DNA of 64,000 nt. Origin: Nothopassalora personata (taxonomy: Eukaryota; Ascomycota; Dothideomycetes; Mycosphaerellales; Mycosphaerellaceae). How positions within the stretch are numbered: the first letter of the stretch is position 1; each line of letters opens with the position of its first letter. The translations under genes were made by a program, and so were the position numbers. Positions 11,552-22,266 of this stretch are shown one piece after another. The DNA lies in the NCBI GenBank assembly GCA_033816765.1, contig CM066289.1, positions 3,906,001-3,970,000 on the forward strand, given 5' to 3'. The notes under the pieces are model-generated. The model saw only the letters and a list, made by a program, of their open reading frames with translations. It was not told where the DNA came from and searched no databases.

Positions 11552-12476
11552 TCAAAGTCTCGCTGCTGAGACTGCTGGAGTCTCCAGACGATGGCACACC
11601 CCACCCTGCCCGTGGTAGCGGAGAAAGGCATCACCACGGTGAGGACTGACAGGCGTGGAAGGGTCATTTCTGGGAGAATAAAGTGAGGCTGGCCCAACTG
11701 TGCACATGTCAGTAAGTGTCCAAGTCCAAAAGCATGGAGGTGGTTTGGGGCATGTGACAGGAAGGGAGATGTGACCTATATAGCCGTGCAGAAATTTGCT
11801 GTACTCAACAATTTCCTGGGTGTGGTAGTGCAGTGATCACTTACCCAGCCCAAAACTTGACTTTGAAGCTAGAGGCATCCTGCTCTTCGAAGACATATGT
11901 CTTCCAAGAGCCTGCACGATGCATCTAGTGACTGCCTCACCCAAGTAATCGTTTTGCTGCTTGGCGATCTTGCATGATCTTGCAGCGTCTTGTCCTTCGA
12001 GCCTGGAGAGATGTTGCAGAGCGTCGGCAGGGTTGCCGAGGATGTGGTCAGATAGCTTATGCGCGGTCGTCTCCACAAGGATACGCTGCAAATTCTCTGT
12101 ATCGATGTAGCCATCGCCATCGCGGTCGGTAGCCAGGAGGTCGACGCTGGAGTATCATATCCCGTTGTGGTTATGTCATGCTGTATCGGTGTCTCTTTCC
12201 GCCAAGGTCACTGTCCATCTCTTTCCCATCGCGAGTTTCGATGGAGGTGAGCATCCTATGCTTCATCTGTTGATCAAGTGCGTGCGAGGTGCGAATATCT
12301 CAATGACTCACCTGCTGCCATCAACAGCAGTGTTGTGCTGGTGTTGTTGCTCTTCTGTTGCTGCCGCCGCTCCAAGCGCTGCAAGGCTGCTGCGGTGCTT
12401 GCCGCCAGATGAACGGTACAGCGATGTCCCCGATAGGATAAATGTCGATGAGTTGTTAATGGTGCCAATGATGAAG
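11552..12476 (-). CDS. Candidate spliced gene with an EF-hand-like loop (5' end missing)
   Basis: Not a recognised protein. Three minus-strand exons join in frame through good splice sites: 12476-12312 (preceded by CTATTTCAG), 12146-11845 (donor GTAAGT) and 11697-11552 (acceptor after a TTACTGAC branch-like site and CACAG), with introns of 165 and 147 bp. The second exon encodes DRDGDGYIDTENL, an EF-hand calcium loop with Asp at positions 1, 3 and 5, Gly at 6 and Ile at 8, but Asn where the usual Glu sits at 12. The first exon is Ala/Gln-rich (ALGAAAATEEQQHQHN). No start codon could be linked, and the last exon could also end by splicing. A calcium-binding role is only inferred. Confidence 0.4.
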
Positions 12477-13055
12477 CTGAAATAGCCAAGGTAAGCGCTA
12501 AAGTGAAAGCTCCTGCATCTATCTGAGCGCTCTCGTGTATGTCTTGGCATCCAATGAGTGCCCTCCCTTGCTTATTCTCACGCGGTCTGGCTTCACATTG
12601 AGACGACACCACCAGGAAGCCGTAAGTCTTGCCCTTGAGCCCGTATAATATCTTGGAGTTGTGCTGATGTTAAGCGGCTTTCGTGTAGTTTGACAAGCCT
12701 GTTTTCAGAGATCGTAAGTACATGCCCATTGCCTCAATGCCGCCTTCGAAGCTCCGCCACCTCCTCCTGTAGCGAATACTATCGCCTCGCAACAATGCCA
12801 TCCATTTGCTTCAACAGTCTACACTGTTGCAGCTCACTCTGTATTCTTCGACCGTCCTCAGTCGCTAGATGATGTAGCTAACGGCGTGAGTTTTTGTAGA
12901 TCAATATCACCAATACCACCACCACCCGCCGCAAACGTAAGCGCTCCTGTTCTTTACCTCGTTACAATCTTTTGTAAAGATTTGGTTTATTGGCCTTGGG
13001 ATAATACAATGGTGGTACCGCGTTATGCAGCAGCTAACGCATGTATTGCTTCTAG
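12477..13055. other. Intergenic or intronic sequence with several splice-like sites
   Basis: Contains plus-strand donor/acceptor-like pairs around tiny open pieces: TTCGTGTAG then GATC|GTAAGT near 12712, and TTTTTGTAG then AAAC|GTAAGC near 12936. A good acceptor, GCTTCTAG, directly precedes the ATG at 13056. These could be 5' exons of the next candidate gene; I could not prove a reading frame. Confidence 0.3.
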
Positions 13056-14613
13056 ATGTGCAAGTGGCTCCAAGAAGTCGACTGCGACGACCCCTCGTGC
13101 AGAGATGCCGAGAGAGTTCTCTTTCTGCTGGAGCCGTGTGTGCGCGTGCTGTTGATGCGCCTTGGTGGCATGGCTGAGCTTCGTGCGGCGCGCGTGTGTC
13201 GCTTCCAGCGCTGGGCTGTGCTCAGCATGGCACAGAGTGCCTTCCCTTGCTCGACCTGCCGCCTGGGCCCACTGCCGTGGCTGTCTCCTCCTGTGCGTGA
13301 AGCACGCGAGGCTGTGCGCCTGGAGGTGCTGCGTCGACGTGAGTTCAATGAGCAATCAGCTTTCCTTGTTGTTGAGGTTCTCTTTGTGGCCGAACGGCAT
13401 GCTGATCTTTGGTTGAAGGCCTTCTGCCGGCTTCCTTGCTGGCACCTCCTCTTGCTCCGGGTACGTACATTCTGCTTCGGCAACAGCGTTTTGCTTCCCA
13501 TCGTTGAGGCAGCCTCTGCACAGGGCAATCATGCTAATGCGTGGCGTAGCACCAGCACCAACACCAGCACGTCGTGTCGTGCGTCGTCGCCGTACGGCGA
13601 TCGAGCTCAGTAAGTGATAGTCTCTTCATTGTATTCCCCTCCCAATGCACCACAGCAAAGCAAGCAAGCAAGCAAGCTGCAGTCAGAGATTTGCTCCTTA
13701 CCCAAGTCACTCGAACATCGTCAGTGTATGTTCATCGCACGAGACGTTCTTCCTGATACACGATATCGACACCACAATTGATACAGGCCCACGGATTTGG
13801 TTACTTGGGATTCTCCTGGACCTCGACTGGGGTATTGAACCATTCCGCGAGGCGTTGTGCATGCGGCTAGTTCTGAGCAACGAGTCCGATCCGCACATGT
13901 ATACTGTCAGCAGAAACTCTGCTGGCCTCTCTCCGGTTCAATATCTCTTGACACGCTTCTGGTCGACCTGCATCTCCGTCTCGACATTGCTGCCAGGCAT
14001 CGGAATCAGTTCAGGGTGAGCTCACGCGCCCCCTCTAGGAAACAAGAATCTCACTGAAGTCTTCAGGCACGGCTGGCCATCAGATACAGCAAGACGGCAA
14101 GGACATGCACACTTGATGTTTGATAGACGACGTCGACAATTCAGCATTCACACGGATGGCCCCGGAAGGACCTTTCCCCATTCAGGCCGCAGGACTTTCA
14201 CCTGAGTAGGGCTTGGCTGACGCAGCTCGGCTCTTGCAGCAGCTGTGAAGCCGGTCGTTCCTTGCTGTCCCAGCCCCCACGTGTTGACGCACTAACAGCA
14301 GTGACTACTGACTACAACCTCTACTACTTACTACTGCTTGCTCGCTTGCTTGCTGCATGAGACAACGTCCCTCACTTGCACACATGACCTCACTTTGATC
14401 GATCCCGACCACTGACCTGACGCTCTTCTCACAGTCGAGCAAGACAACGCAGAACGACGTGCACAGGAGCTCGTCCGCCGACAGCAAGAGGTCATCAACG
14501 CCCGCACACGACGTGCAAGGAACGTTGGCAGACGACGAGCGAAGGCCGTCATACGCAGAATCGAAGCAAAGCGCCAAGCAGACCTCAGCGCAGCAGCAGC
14601 AAACCCCAATTGA
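13056..14613 (+). CDS. Candidate spliced gene: Cys-containing N-terminus, Arg-rich helical C-terminus
   Basis: Unrecognised. Four exons keep one frame: 13056-13338 (donor GTGAGT), 13419-13460 (GTACGT), 13550-13609 (GTAAGT; acceptor GTAG after TGCTAAT) and 14435-14613 (acceptor CACAG after CTGAC), totalling 187 residues. The N-terminus starts MCKWLQEVDCDDPSC. The C-terminal half is basic and likely helical (REAREAVRLEVLRRR, PARRVVRRRRTAIEL, AERRAQELVRRQQEV, GRRRAKAVIRRIEAKRQ). The last two joins have strong signals. The first intron has a weak AAG acceptor and the last intron, 825 bp, is long for this genome. The stop at 14611 is followed in frame by the Osh start at 14623. The terminal exon could instead belong to a 5' extension of that gene. 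Confidence 0.42.
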
Positions 14614-14617
14614 CTAG
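14611..14617 (+). promoter_or_regulatory. UGA-CUA-G stop context, candidate readthrough site
   Basis: The Arg-rich frame ends in TGA CTA G, then GCC GAC and the ATG of the Osh gene in the same frame, with no other stop between. UGA followed by CUA is the best-known leaky stop context in fungi and animals, used for extended (often peroxisomal) isoforms. If translated through, the Arg-rich segment would be fused to the lipid-transfer protein. This is inference; the tight 9-bp spacing is what the sequence shows. Confidence 0.35.
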
Positions 14618-14622
14618 CCGAC

Positions 14623-16314
14623 ATGGTCCTGGGACACCGCAAGAACTCGGTCAACTCCAGCGCCCGGTCGTCCCTTGAGGCCGGCCGACCCAGCGAAGAC
14701 GATGGGGGTGACGAGACGGTAGTGAGCGACGAGCAGGGAAGCGTGCTCTCGCATATCATCTCTCAACTTCGGCCAGGAGCAGACCTTTCGCGAGTCACGC
14801 TGCCGACATTCATCTTGGAGCCCAGATCGATGCTTGAGCGCATAACCAACTTTATGGCGCATCCCGAGACACTCCTGCACATACCGACGATCGACGACCC
14901 TGTGGAGCGATTCGTAGCAGTCACCAAGTTCTACCTCGCAGGATGGCACATCAAACCGCCAGGCGTCAAGAAGCCGCTGAATCCGATATTGGGCGAAGTC
15001 TTCACAGGATACTGGGACTACCCAGATGGCACAAAGGGCTACTACATCTCCGAACAGACCTCGCACCATCCTCCAAAGTCGTCTTACTTCTACATGGCAC
15101 CCGAACATCATATCAGAATCGACGGGACACTGAAGCCACGCAGCAAGTTCCTCGGAAACAGCGTTGGATCGTTCATGGAAGGCATAGCAGTCATGCGATT
15201 TCTCAACAGAGGTGAACGATAGTGAGTGCATGGTGCTCCTCGCTTGGTTGTGGATATGCTAATGAGACCCAGCTTTGTCACCCAGCCGAATATGTACGCT
15301 CGCGGCATCCTCTTCGGTAAGTTGAAGTACGAGCTTGGCGATCATGCAATTGTCCGCTGTCCAGAGACCGGTCTCGAAGTCGACATTGAGTTCAAAGTGA
15401 AGGGATGGGTTGGCGGAGGCTACAACGCAATAGCAGGATACATTAATGACAGTAAAACCAACAAACACCTATACGAGCTGAGCGGCCACTGGAACGAGAA
15501 GATGTACATCAAAGACCTGGCAACAGGCAAGAAAGAGCTGTTCTTTGACGCCTCGCACGCAAAACCGAGCTTCCCCAAGAGCCGGCCACTGGAGGAGCAG
15601 GCACCAAGAGAGAGCCAGAAGCTGTGGTACAGTACCACACAGGCCATCAAGAAGGCGGATCAGAAGACAGCCACTGAAGAAAAGTCTCGGATAGAAGACG
15701 AGCAACGACGGGAAGCTGCAGAAAGAGGCGAAGGACACACATGGCAGCCGAAGCTGTTCAAGCAAGCACCGCCAGGAGACGAGGAGAACTTGGATTGGAT
15801 CATCAACGCACAAGTTGATGACCAAGGGCCACCAGAAAAGCAGATCGAACAGATTCTCGCGATTGCACCTATACTCCCAGGGCAGGGCAAGGACAACAAG
15901 CAGTTCCAAGAGAATGAGAAGCTGCCATCACAGCAGGGCAAGCCAGATCCATCGCACGCAGACTCACAATCACATCCACAACAGCAGGCTCAGCCAGTGC
16001 AGCAACAAACATCACAACTTCAGCAGGCACCAAAGATAGGCGCATCGAGCAACTTGATTGACCTCGGAGAACACGATCATCCTGTGCAACAAGTATCTGC
16101 TTCACAGTCGACACAATCAGCACCTGCACAATCGCAGCAAGGTCAACAACCCATCCACTTCGCCGAAGCAGGTGGCCTCCAGCAGCCACTGATACCCACC
16201 AAGTCTGAGCCTAAGAGCCAAGAACCCAGAGTGCCCAGCAAATATGGCGAGGGAGGTATCCACCGGATGGAAAGCACCGACGGTGAAGATGTCTTCCATG
16301 ACGCTGAATCATAA
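14623..16314 (+). CDS. Oxysterol-binding-protein-related lipid transfer protein, Osh6/Osh7 type
   Basis: Exons 14623-15221 and 15273-16314, with a 51-bp GTGAGT intron and a TGCTAAT branch site, 546 residues. The ORD fold is clear: LPTFILEPRSMLERITN near residue 60, the family signature EQTSHHPP at 144-151 with the phosphoinositide-contacting His pair, then FLGNSVGSFMEG, QPNMYARGILFGK and ELGDHAIV. Order and wording match yeast Osh6/Osh7, which exchange phosphatidylserine for PI4P at ER-plasma membrane contacts. It has no PH or ankyrin domain, as expected for that subgroup. The last ~130 residues after the ORD are Gln/Pro/Ser-rich, longer than in yeast. The chosen ATG gives the short Ser/acidic leader typical of the group. 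The preceding open frame is in phase across a single UGA. Confidence 0.93.
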
Positions 16315-17085
16315 GACTCCAGCTGGGGAAGGCAGAACAGACTTTGTACGTACTTGTTTTGCGCATTGCAATTTGATGCTCGGGCTTCAACAGTGATCAC
16401 CGAGAAAGAGCCTCGCTAGGGTACGGCGTTGATACCAAGGGCAGGTCTGAGTGGCCATACTCCGAATAAGTGAGCTGGCGAGCGCATATACCATACGACA
16501 CGAACGGAGGCATGAGCGTTTTTCTTTTCAATCGTGTACTCACTTTGTCTACAGTTCTCGTCCTACATCTCCGGGCCATTTACTCACTGCTTTGCCTTCA
16601 GACGGTACGATGCCGTGCCGTCTAAGCCGGTCAGATCCTCGAGCATTTCCTTGCCATACCCCTTTGCCGTGCGGACCACTATCCATCTCGAAGAGACCTG
16701 GTCCTGGAACGGAGTAAGCTACTATCCCGGTCCATCGTGCGAACGACCCCAGGCAGAGCCACTTGATGCTAGGACAGTCGATGGATGCACCAATGGGAAC
16801 CTGGAGTATGCTTGTCATTCATCTCGTGAGATGCTTGGCGTGAACTATGGCCGTAGCGTAAGGTTTGGTGTTTAGGTTTGACACGATTTCACTCCCACGT
16901 AGGATGTTGAAGTTTTTTCTGTCCTTGTTCTCGAATCGAGGGCTGTTCTAGATCTTAGTTGCGAAACAGCTGACTTGCCGCCGAGAAGTCCTCCATGTGC
17001 GAGTTCAACGACCCGCTGGCCGGCATATGTACGCTTTGCGACGATCACGGGCCGGACAATACTACGACAAGCGCACAAGAATGCA
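16315..17085. other. Intergenic region between the Osh and rhodopsin-domain genes
   Basis: Short open frames only (up to 113 codons at 16534-16875), none recognised. It should hold the Osh terminator and the promoter of the next plus-strand gene; no specific site is identifiable. Confidence 0.4.
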
Positions 17086-18390
17086 ATGGGCAGCGAGGTC
17101 TCGGGTGAGGGCATACTGGGTGTGATCTGCATGCTCATGGGCCTTTCGGCGCTGTCGGTGGGCGGGCGTTTCTACACGAGGTTTTGGTTGAGGAGTGATG
17201 GAGCTCTTGAGTAAGACCTTGATGCATGTTCCGGGGAGTGCACCTGACGTAGTGATGGCAGTGACTGGCTCATCCTCACTTCTCTACTATGGGCACTAGG
17301 AATGACCATATGCGAGGTCGTCCAGGTCCACTACGGTCTAGGAACGAACGGAGGACTACTCGGCACGACCAAGGACCCTAATCTTTTGCAAGCTTTCTGG
17401 GGTGCCATCTGGACTTACCACCTCTCGGTGGGCTTCTGCCGCCTCTCGGTCGTGCTCCAATGTCTTCGCATTTTCCCGCAAGCATCTCGCGGATGGGTGA
17501 AGTGGATGATGTATTCCCTCGCAATGGCCAACTGCGTCAACATGATCTGGGCCTTCATGTCTACTCTTCTCACCTGCATACCTACTGAAAAATTCTGGCA
17601 TCCGGAAATATCTGGTCATTGCTTCAATAGGACGGTGTTGTACATGAGCAATTCCGCCCTTGCCATGGTCCTCGACGTCGCTGTTGCCGTGCTTCCAATC
17701 CCCTGGATCCGATCCCTCCGCCTTCCCTTACGACAAAAAGTCCTGCTGAGCGGGATATTCATCCTTGCAGGATTCCCGTGCGTTCTCGCCGCCATCAGAG
17801 TACAATCTCTGATCGAAGTCACCTCCAGCCAGGGAACAGACTACACCGACGGAATCCTGGCCATCTTCAGCTGCGCAGAAGTCTACACCGCCATAATCTG
17901 CGCCTGTCTCCCCTCTCTGAAAGCCTGCTGGAATCACCTGAGAGCCAGATGTATCAGAAGATTACACATGATCTGTCAATGGCTCCCTCGCTCAAGCTGT
18001 GAGTATCTCAGTGCCGCCTCTATCATTAGCATACCGCAAATACTGAAACTTTGGCGACAAGGGCGTAGACATCATTCGAATGAAGGCTGTGTTCAGGACG
18101 GGCGAGCGTTTGATCCACACCCTGAGCAAGAGCAACAGGTACAAGCGTCGAGGCGAGTTGCGGTGACTGATTGTGCTAAGAGTACGGTGCAGACGGTTAC
18201 GGAAGAGGAGGGGCCTGTGGAGGTGGAATGGAGAGAAACAACGATAGCTGTAAGAAGGCTGGGGGTTTTGTCGAGTGTGACTGGTTACAGTGATACGGGT
18301 GGGAGTCCGACTGCTACAAGATTGGGTGTTCTGCCGAGTGTTTCTGGGACGACGATTGTGAATACAGCTGGACCTACAGAGCCTGGATGA
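17086..18390 (+). CDS. Rhodopsin-domain (Pth11/SAT4-like) seven-transmembrane protein
   Basis: Integral membrane protein of the fungal rhodopsin-domain family, GPCR-like proteins often linked to surface or nutrient sensing; the ligand is unknown. Exons 17086-17210 and 17262-18390 (51-bp intron, GTAAGA...GGCAG) give 417 residues. Seven hydrophobic segments follow in order: ILGVICMLMGLSALSVGG, DWLILTSLLWALGM (after the intron), AFWGAIWTYHLSVGFCRLSV, MMYSLAMANCVNMIWAFM, MSNSALAMVLDVAVAVLPIP, LLSGIFILAGFPCVLAAIRV and ILAIFSCAEVYTAIICACLP. Family hallmarks are GRFYTRFW after TM1, the PIPWI-type loop and CACLPSL in TM7. The cytosolic tail of ~120 residues is polar and carries an imperfect internal repeat (RRLGVLSSVTGYSDTG / TRLGVLPSVSGTTIVN). 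No CFEM domain is present. Confidence 0.85.
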
Positions 18391-18676
18391 AGAGACTGGA
18401 CTCATATAGGATACGACGCCCCCGCAGTGAGCGCCTCGTGCAGCCCGAAGAAGACATGCAGCTCTACGACAAATCTGTACCTGTCGCACGTACTGGGCTT
18501 GTCATATCGAACCGAACTTTGCTGGCTACTGCAGCTCGCGCTCGGGACAAGGGCGCATCCAAGAGGCCCATACAACGCTGTACAGGGGCGTCTTCAGCAG
18601 CGAGAATGGCATGGATACTCGAAAGCATTGCCAACAGAGCCAAGCTCTTGGTATCGTTGCGCTGGAGACTGCTCTA

Positions 18677-19682
18677 CTAGCTCTTCTCGAACCACGTCAC
18701 CAACTTCTCAACGAACTCTCCGGGCTTCTCCTCGGCAATCCAGTGGCCACAGCCAGAGATCTGCTCGAAACTGACATCTTCGTAAAATTGCCTAGACATG
18801 GCCTTCGCAGCCTCTTCATCCGCAAAACTCGAGGCACCCCAAAGAGTCAAACACCGAATCTTGCTCTTCCCAGCCTCCTTGACTCTCGCAACGTTATCCT
18901 CGCCATCTTGCTCGAACGCCCGATACACATTCAACCCAGCTCTCAGCGCACCCGGAGCGGCGTATGCATTGCCGTACACTTCGAGGTCGTGAGCGCTGAT
19001 TGCGTCGGGGTTCTGCGCTTGGCGGTCGTAAAAGTGTTTGAGGTAGGGTTTCTCGCGGCCGGAGATGAGGGTCTCGGGAAGATCTGGAATGCTATGGAAG
19101 GTGAAGTGCCAGAGGAGGAGTGAATTCTTCATGGCGTGGTAGAAAGCGGTTCCGGGCAAGGGGCATTCGCCCCATGCTATGCTGGCGGTGGAAGAGGGAA
19201 ACTGCATGGCGTAGGAGTGGACAATCATGCCGCCTATAGCTTTGTCAGAGCAAGCTTTGCATTGTGCAATTGTAAGACGTACCAATGTCGTGTCCCACAA
19301 GGTGTACCTTCTCTTTGACTCCAATCTTCTGCAGAAGTGTGTGTAGATCCTGTGCCATGACCTCTTTCGTGTAACCGTTCCATGGCTTACTGCTTGCTCC
19401 TGCCCCTCTGTAGTCTGGTGCAATAATCGTGTAGCCGGCGTTGGCGATAGGCGTGATGACACGGCGGAACTGGTAGCTGGTCTGCGGAAAGCCGTGAACC
19501 AGCAGGACTGCACCTTTCGATGGAATGCTTTCGGGCGGTGGGCAGGTAATGTAGTGGATCACGACACCACCTTCGTGAGAGGGAGAGTCTCGCGGTAGGT
19601 CTGCGACCTTCACTCTGCCGTGTTCCCATCTTGAGTCGTCGATCTTGTTCCAGTTTGCAAGGCCGGCTCCGAGGGTAGGCAT
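18677..19682 (-). CDS. Epoxide-hydrolase-like alpha/beta hydrolase
   Basis: Exons (minus) 19682-19283 and 19233-18677, 49-bp intron (GTACGT...CTATAG), 318 residues. Alpha/beta hydrolase fold with the oxyanion motif HGFPQTSYQF, the nucleophile elbow GHDIGG (Asp at about 132 instead of Ser, as in epoxide hydrolases and dehalogenases) and the catalytic His in GCGHWIAEE (about 297). The cap region includes HFTFHSIPDLPE and REKPYLKHFY. It probably hydrolyses an epoxide or related small molecule in the cytosol; the substrate cannot be read from sequence. Two stop codons end the frame in tandem. It converges with the rhodopsin-domain gene, 286 bp apart. Confidence 0.88.
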
Positions 19683-21179
19683 TGTTGCTGGTAAGTTTCG
19701 TCTCGTATCTAGTCATGTAGAGAGATACAGTACTCGTCTTGCCTTTGGTATCCCCGCCTATGAGCTCAACATGAGCTACGCTGGCTGGGATATGTTCGGT
19801 CACTGCCCCGGAAATCGGGGTAATGACCGTTAGACAGCGACATGGCAGCGTCACGTTCGGCGGTACGGTACTGTACGTCGGCTTGTGATAGGAATAGAAG
19901 GGCTCTGGGGACCTGCTTATGAATATGACGCTGTTCCGAGAGGGATGCAAAGGTGGTCTCGTTGTTATGAAATGCGAAATGAGAGGATGTTGTTATGGGG
20001 ACGTGAACATGGTCGCCTCGGGGAGTACACTCCTTAGCGTAGGCCTTGGGGAGTCCAATGGCAGTGCTGGAGAACTTTCGCGTTGCAGGGTACATCAACT
20101 AGCGTTTAATCGATCTCCGTCCAGTCATCGCCCCTTCTTGCGGTCTCGGCGTTGAAGGACGAACTTCCCCATATCATGTCGTCCAAATCAGTCTTCACGT
20201 CAGTACCGTACTTCAACGATCACGTCTGGACGATCTCGGCCTATGTCCTGGTCGATGTCGTAGTGCGCAAATTGACCCAGACACATGCAACGACCCCCAC
20301 GTCTGTCATAATACAAGTGCTGCTCTTGACGCGGTAGGCCTACACTTCCGGTAAGCTGCTTATTCCGGACTTCATCATTTGGAACCAAAAGGTCCGTGAG
20401 CCGATAGAGCATTTGGCCAGCCTGAGGCACAATGGCCTTCGCCAAGTCTGTCATGAGGAAAGGATGCATCACCGTGAGCACGCGCAATTCTGAGACTGCA
20501 ACTGCGACGGCACTGCCGTCAGGATAGTACAACATACCTTGAGTGCTGCTGGCGGCTCAAGCAAGTGTTCTGCTCCGAAGCGCAAAGCTTCAGACGAAAG
20601 CAGCGAGTTTCACGCGCCGGCGGCGAGGCGACAAGGCACAATCGAAGACGCAGTATGTTGCAGCTCGGGCTCTGAGCAGCAGAGGCATCAACTGGTGGCC
20701 CTCTAGGGACTCCCGGCTTCGCCTCGTCAAAAGCTGGTGTCAGTCATTCGCACTCCAGCATTGGAACGATGTGCAGATTACATCGAAGCGGCGCTTCGTC
20801 AACATGGAGATAGCGCTGCTGAGATGCCAATGGCGTTGGTACTGAATGGTACTGCGTAGCATCGTTCGAGAGCTACCTCGATGGCCATCAACCTGCCTTA
20901 AACCCCCCACGATATTCCATGGCACTGTACTGGACATGTCCGGCCGGCGGAGGAGCACAACAAGCATGGGCAGACATTCCACCATTGAGCCATGATGATC
21001 AGCGCGGACCACGCCACGAGAAAGCTGTGAGACTTTTGGACGACTTGCGACACTAGGCCGATCTCAATGCGGGCTCAAAGCAGGCCGGGAATAGGGCATT
21101 GTGGTTCCTGAGCTACGAAATGTGCCATATTTCCATTTTCGAGCGTATGTGCTCGGTCCGCTCGACAAAGGAGCTCGTG
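19683..21179. other. Intergenic stretch, no recognisable gene
   Basis: The promoter region of the minus-strand hydrolase should lie directly right of 19682. Remaining open frames are short (at most 187 codons, overlapping the hydrolase start in another frame) and show no known motif. Confidence 0.4.
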
Positions 21180-21390
21180 AAGATGCATTGCAGCAGCTAC
21201 CGACGACCCCAATGTCACAGCGCCAGGCTCAGGGAAAGATGGTTATATGGCTCCTGAAAGCTATATCAACAACCCAGGAGTTGCGACATATCCCATCGGC
21301 CCACAGAGCGATGTCTCAGCTGTAGGACGAATCACACTATGCCTTTGCAACTTCATCGAGGATCTGTCGTCAGTGCAGAGAAATTCACGC
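21180..21390 (+). pseudogene. Protein-kinase-like activation-segment fragment
   Basis: A short plus-strand stretch reads AATDDPNVTAPGSGKDGYMA followed by PESY and GPQSDVSAVGRI. It resembles the end of a kinase activation loop (G..GYMAPE) and the SDVwslG block of subdomain IX. No upstream lysine, catalytic HRD or DFG motif is readable in any frame nearby, and the downstream part decays. If real it is a relic of a fungal Ser/Thr kinase gene; chance resemblance is possible. Confidence 0.35.
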
Positions 21391-22266
21391 TGTGCTCTGG
21401 ATCAGAGACGCCTCCGATGGAGAGAGCGAAGGAAGTGTACCCGCAGCTCTTACAACATTGGTGGAGCTCCGCCTGAATGCTGGTTCCTCTCAAAGGCGAA
21501 CTGAAAACGATTTGTACCACCACATCATGGTCCAAGTCGCGAAGTATATCGATCAAGGCGATGAGTTGCCACTGGAGGCAAGGGAGGCCGGGGAGGACGA
21601 GATACTGCTGTATAAGCCGGACCAGTATGTTGTATGGGTACTGCCGACTTGATACATGGACGTAATTTAGGCCTCTGAGATACAGGTCATCGCCCGAAAA
21701 CTTGGTTGGTGCGTCAGAGACAAGGCGTTCCATGAAGCGCTATCTCATTTGAGGCGCTGTCAGACTATTACGCTTCGATCAAACGCGTAGAAAGAGGCCA
21801 GGTCATGGAGCTGCAGCTTGGTCCGCTGATTACCATGGAAGCATCGCATTAAGCGTAGTTCATCCCAAGTATTATTGCAGCAAATATCGTTGCCTTTGGC
21901 CGAAACACCGCGTTTGCAGTGCACCGGCCGTTTGTGCTTTCGTGACTGATCGATCTGCCAAGCTTGAGGCGCTGATTGTTATATTCTTATGCTACAGCTT
22001 GCTTCTGCTCTCCACACCACACCAACACGACTTTGCTGGCGCCGTCCTGTGTTCTTCGCTCTCTTCGGCCATCATCAAGGTGTGAATCGTTCCATGCTCA
22101 ACACAACGCTTTAGGCCATGGCGTACCGACATGACCCAGAACATCACCACGACTCCGCCGCCTTCTTCTCCATTCTTCGCTCTTCTTCGCCGTCGTCGAG
22201 GTATATGACGCTTCATGCTGGACGCTGCGCATCATGCTATGTCATACTAACAGCCAGACCACCATC
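21391..22266. other. Intergenic stretch with a weak tandem duplication
   Basis: No gene recognised. At 22010-22110 and 22135-22245 two diverged blocks share CGACT..GC..GCC..C, TTCTTCGCTCT.TTCG and a RTCATCAAGGT/GTCGTCGAGGT end, period about 125 bp. The second block ends near a CTAAC...CCAG acceptor-like site just before the ATG at 22267. Confidence 0.3.

Noticed and set aside
13023..13528. Arg-rich minus-strand frames
   Set aside because: They mirror the plus-strand candidate; plus-strand exons join through better splice signals. Not fully excluded.
15469..15941. Leu/Cys-rich minus frames opposite the Osh gene
   Set aside because: Complement of Gln/Lys/Glu-rich codons in the Osh exon; no independent support.
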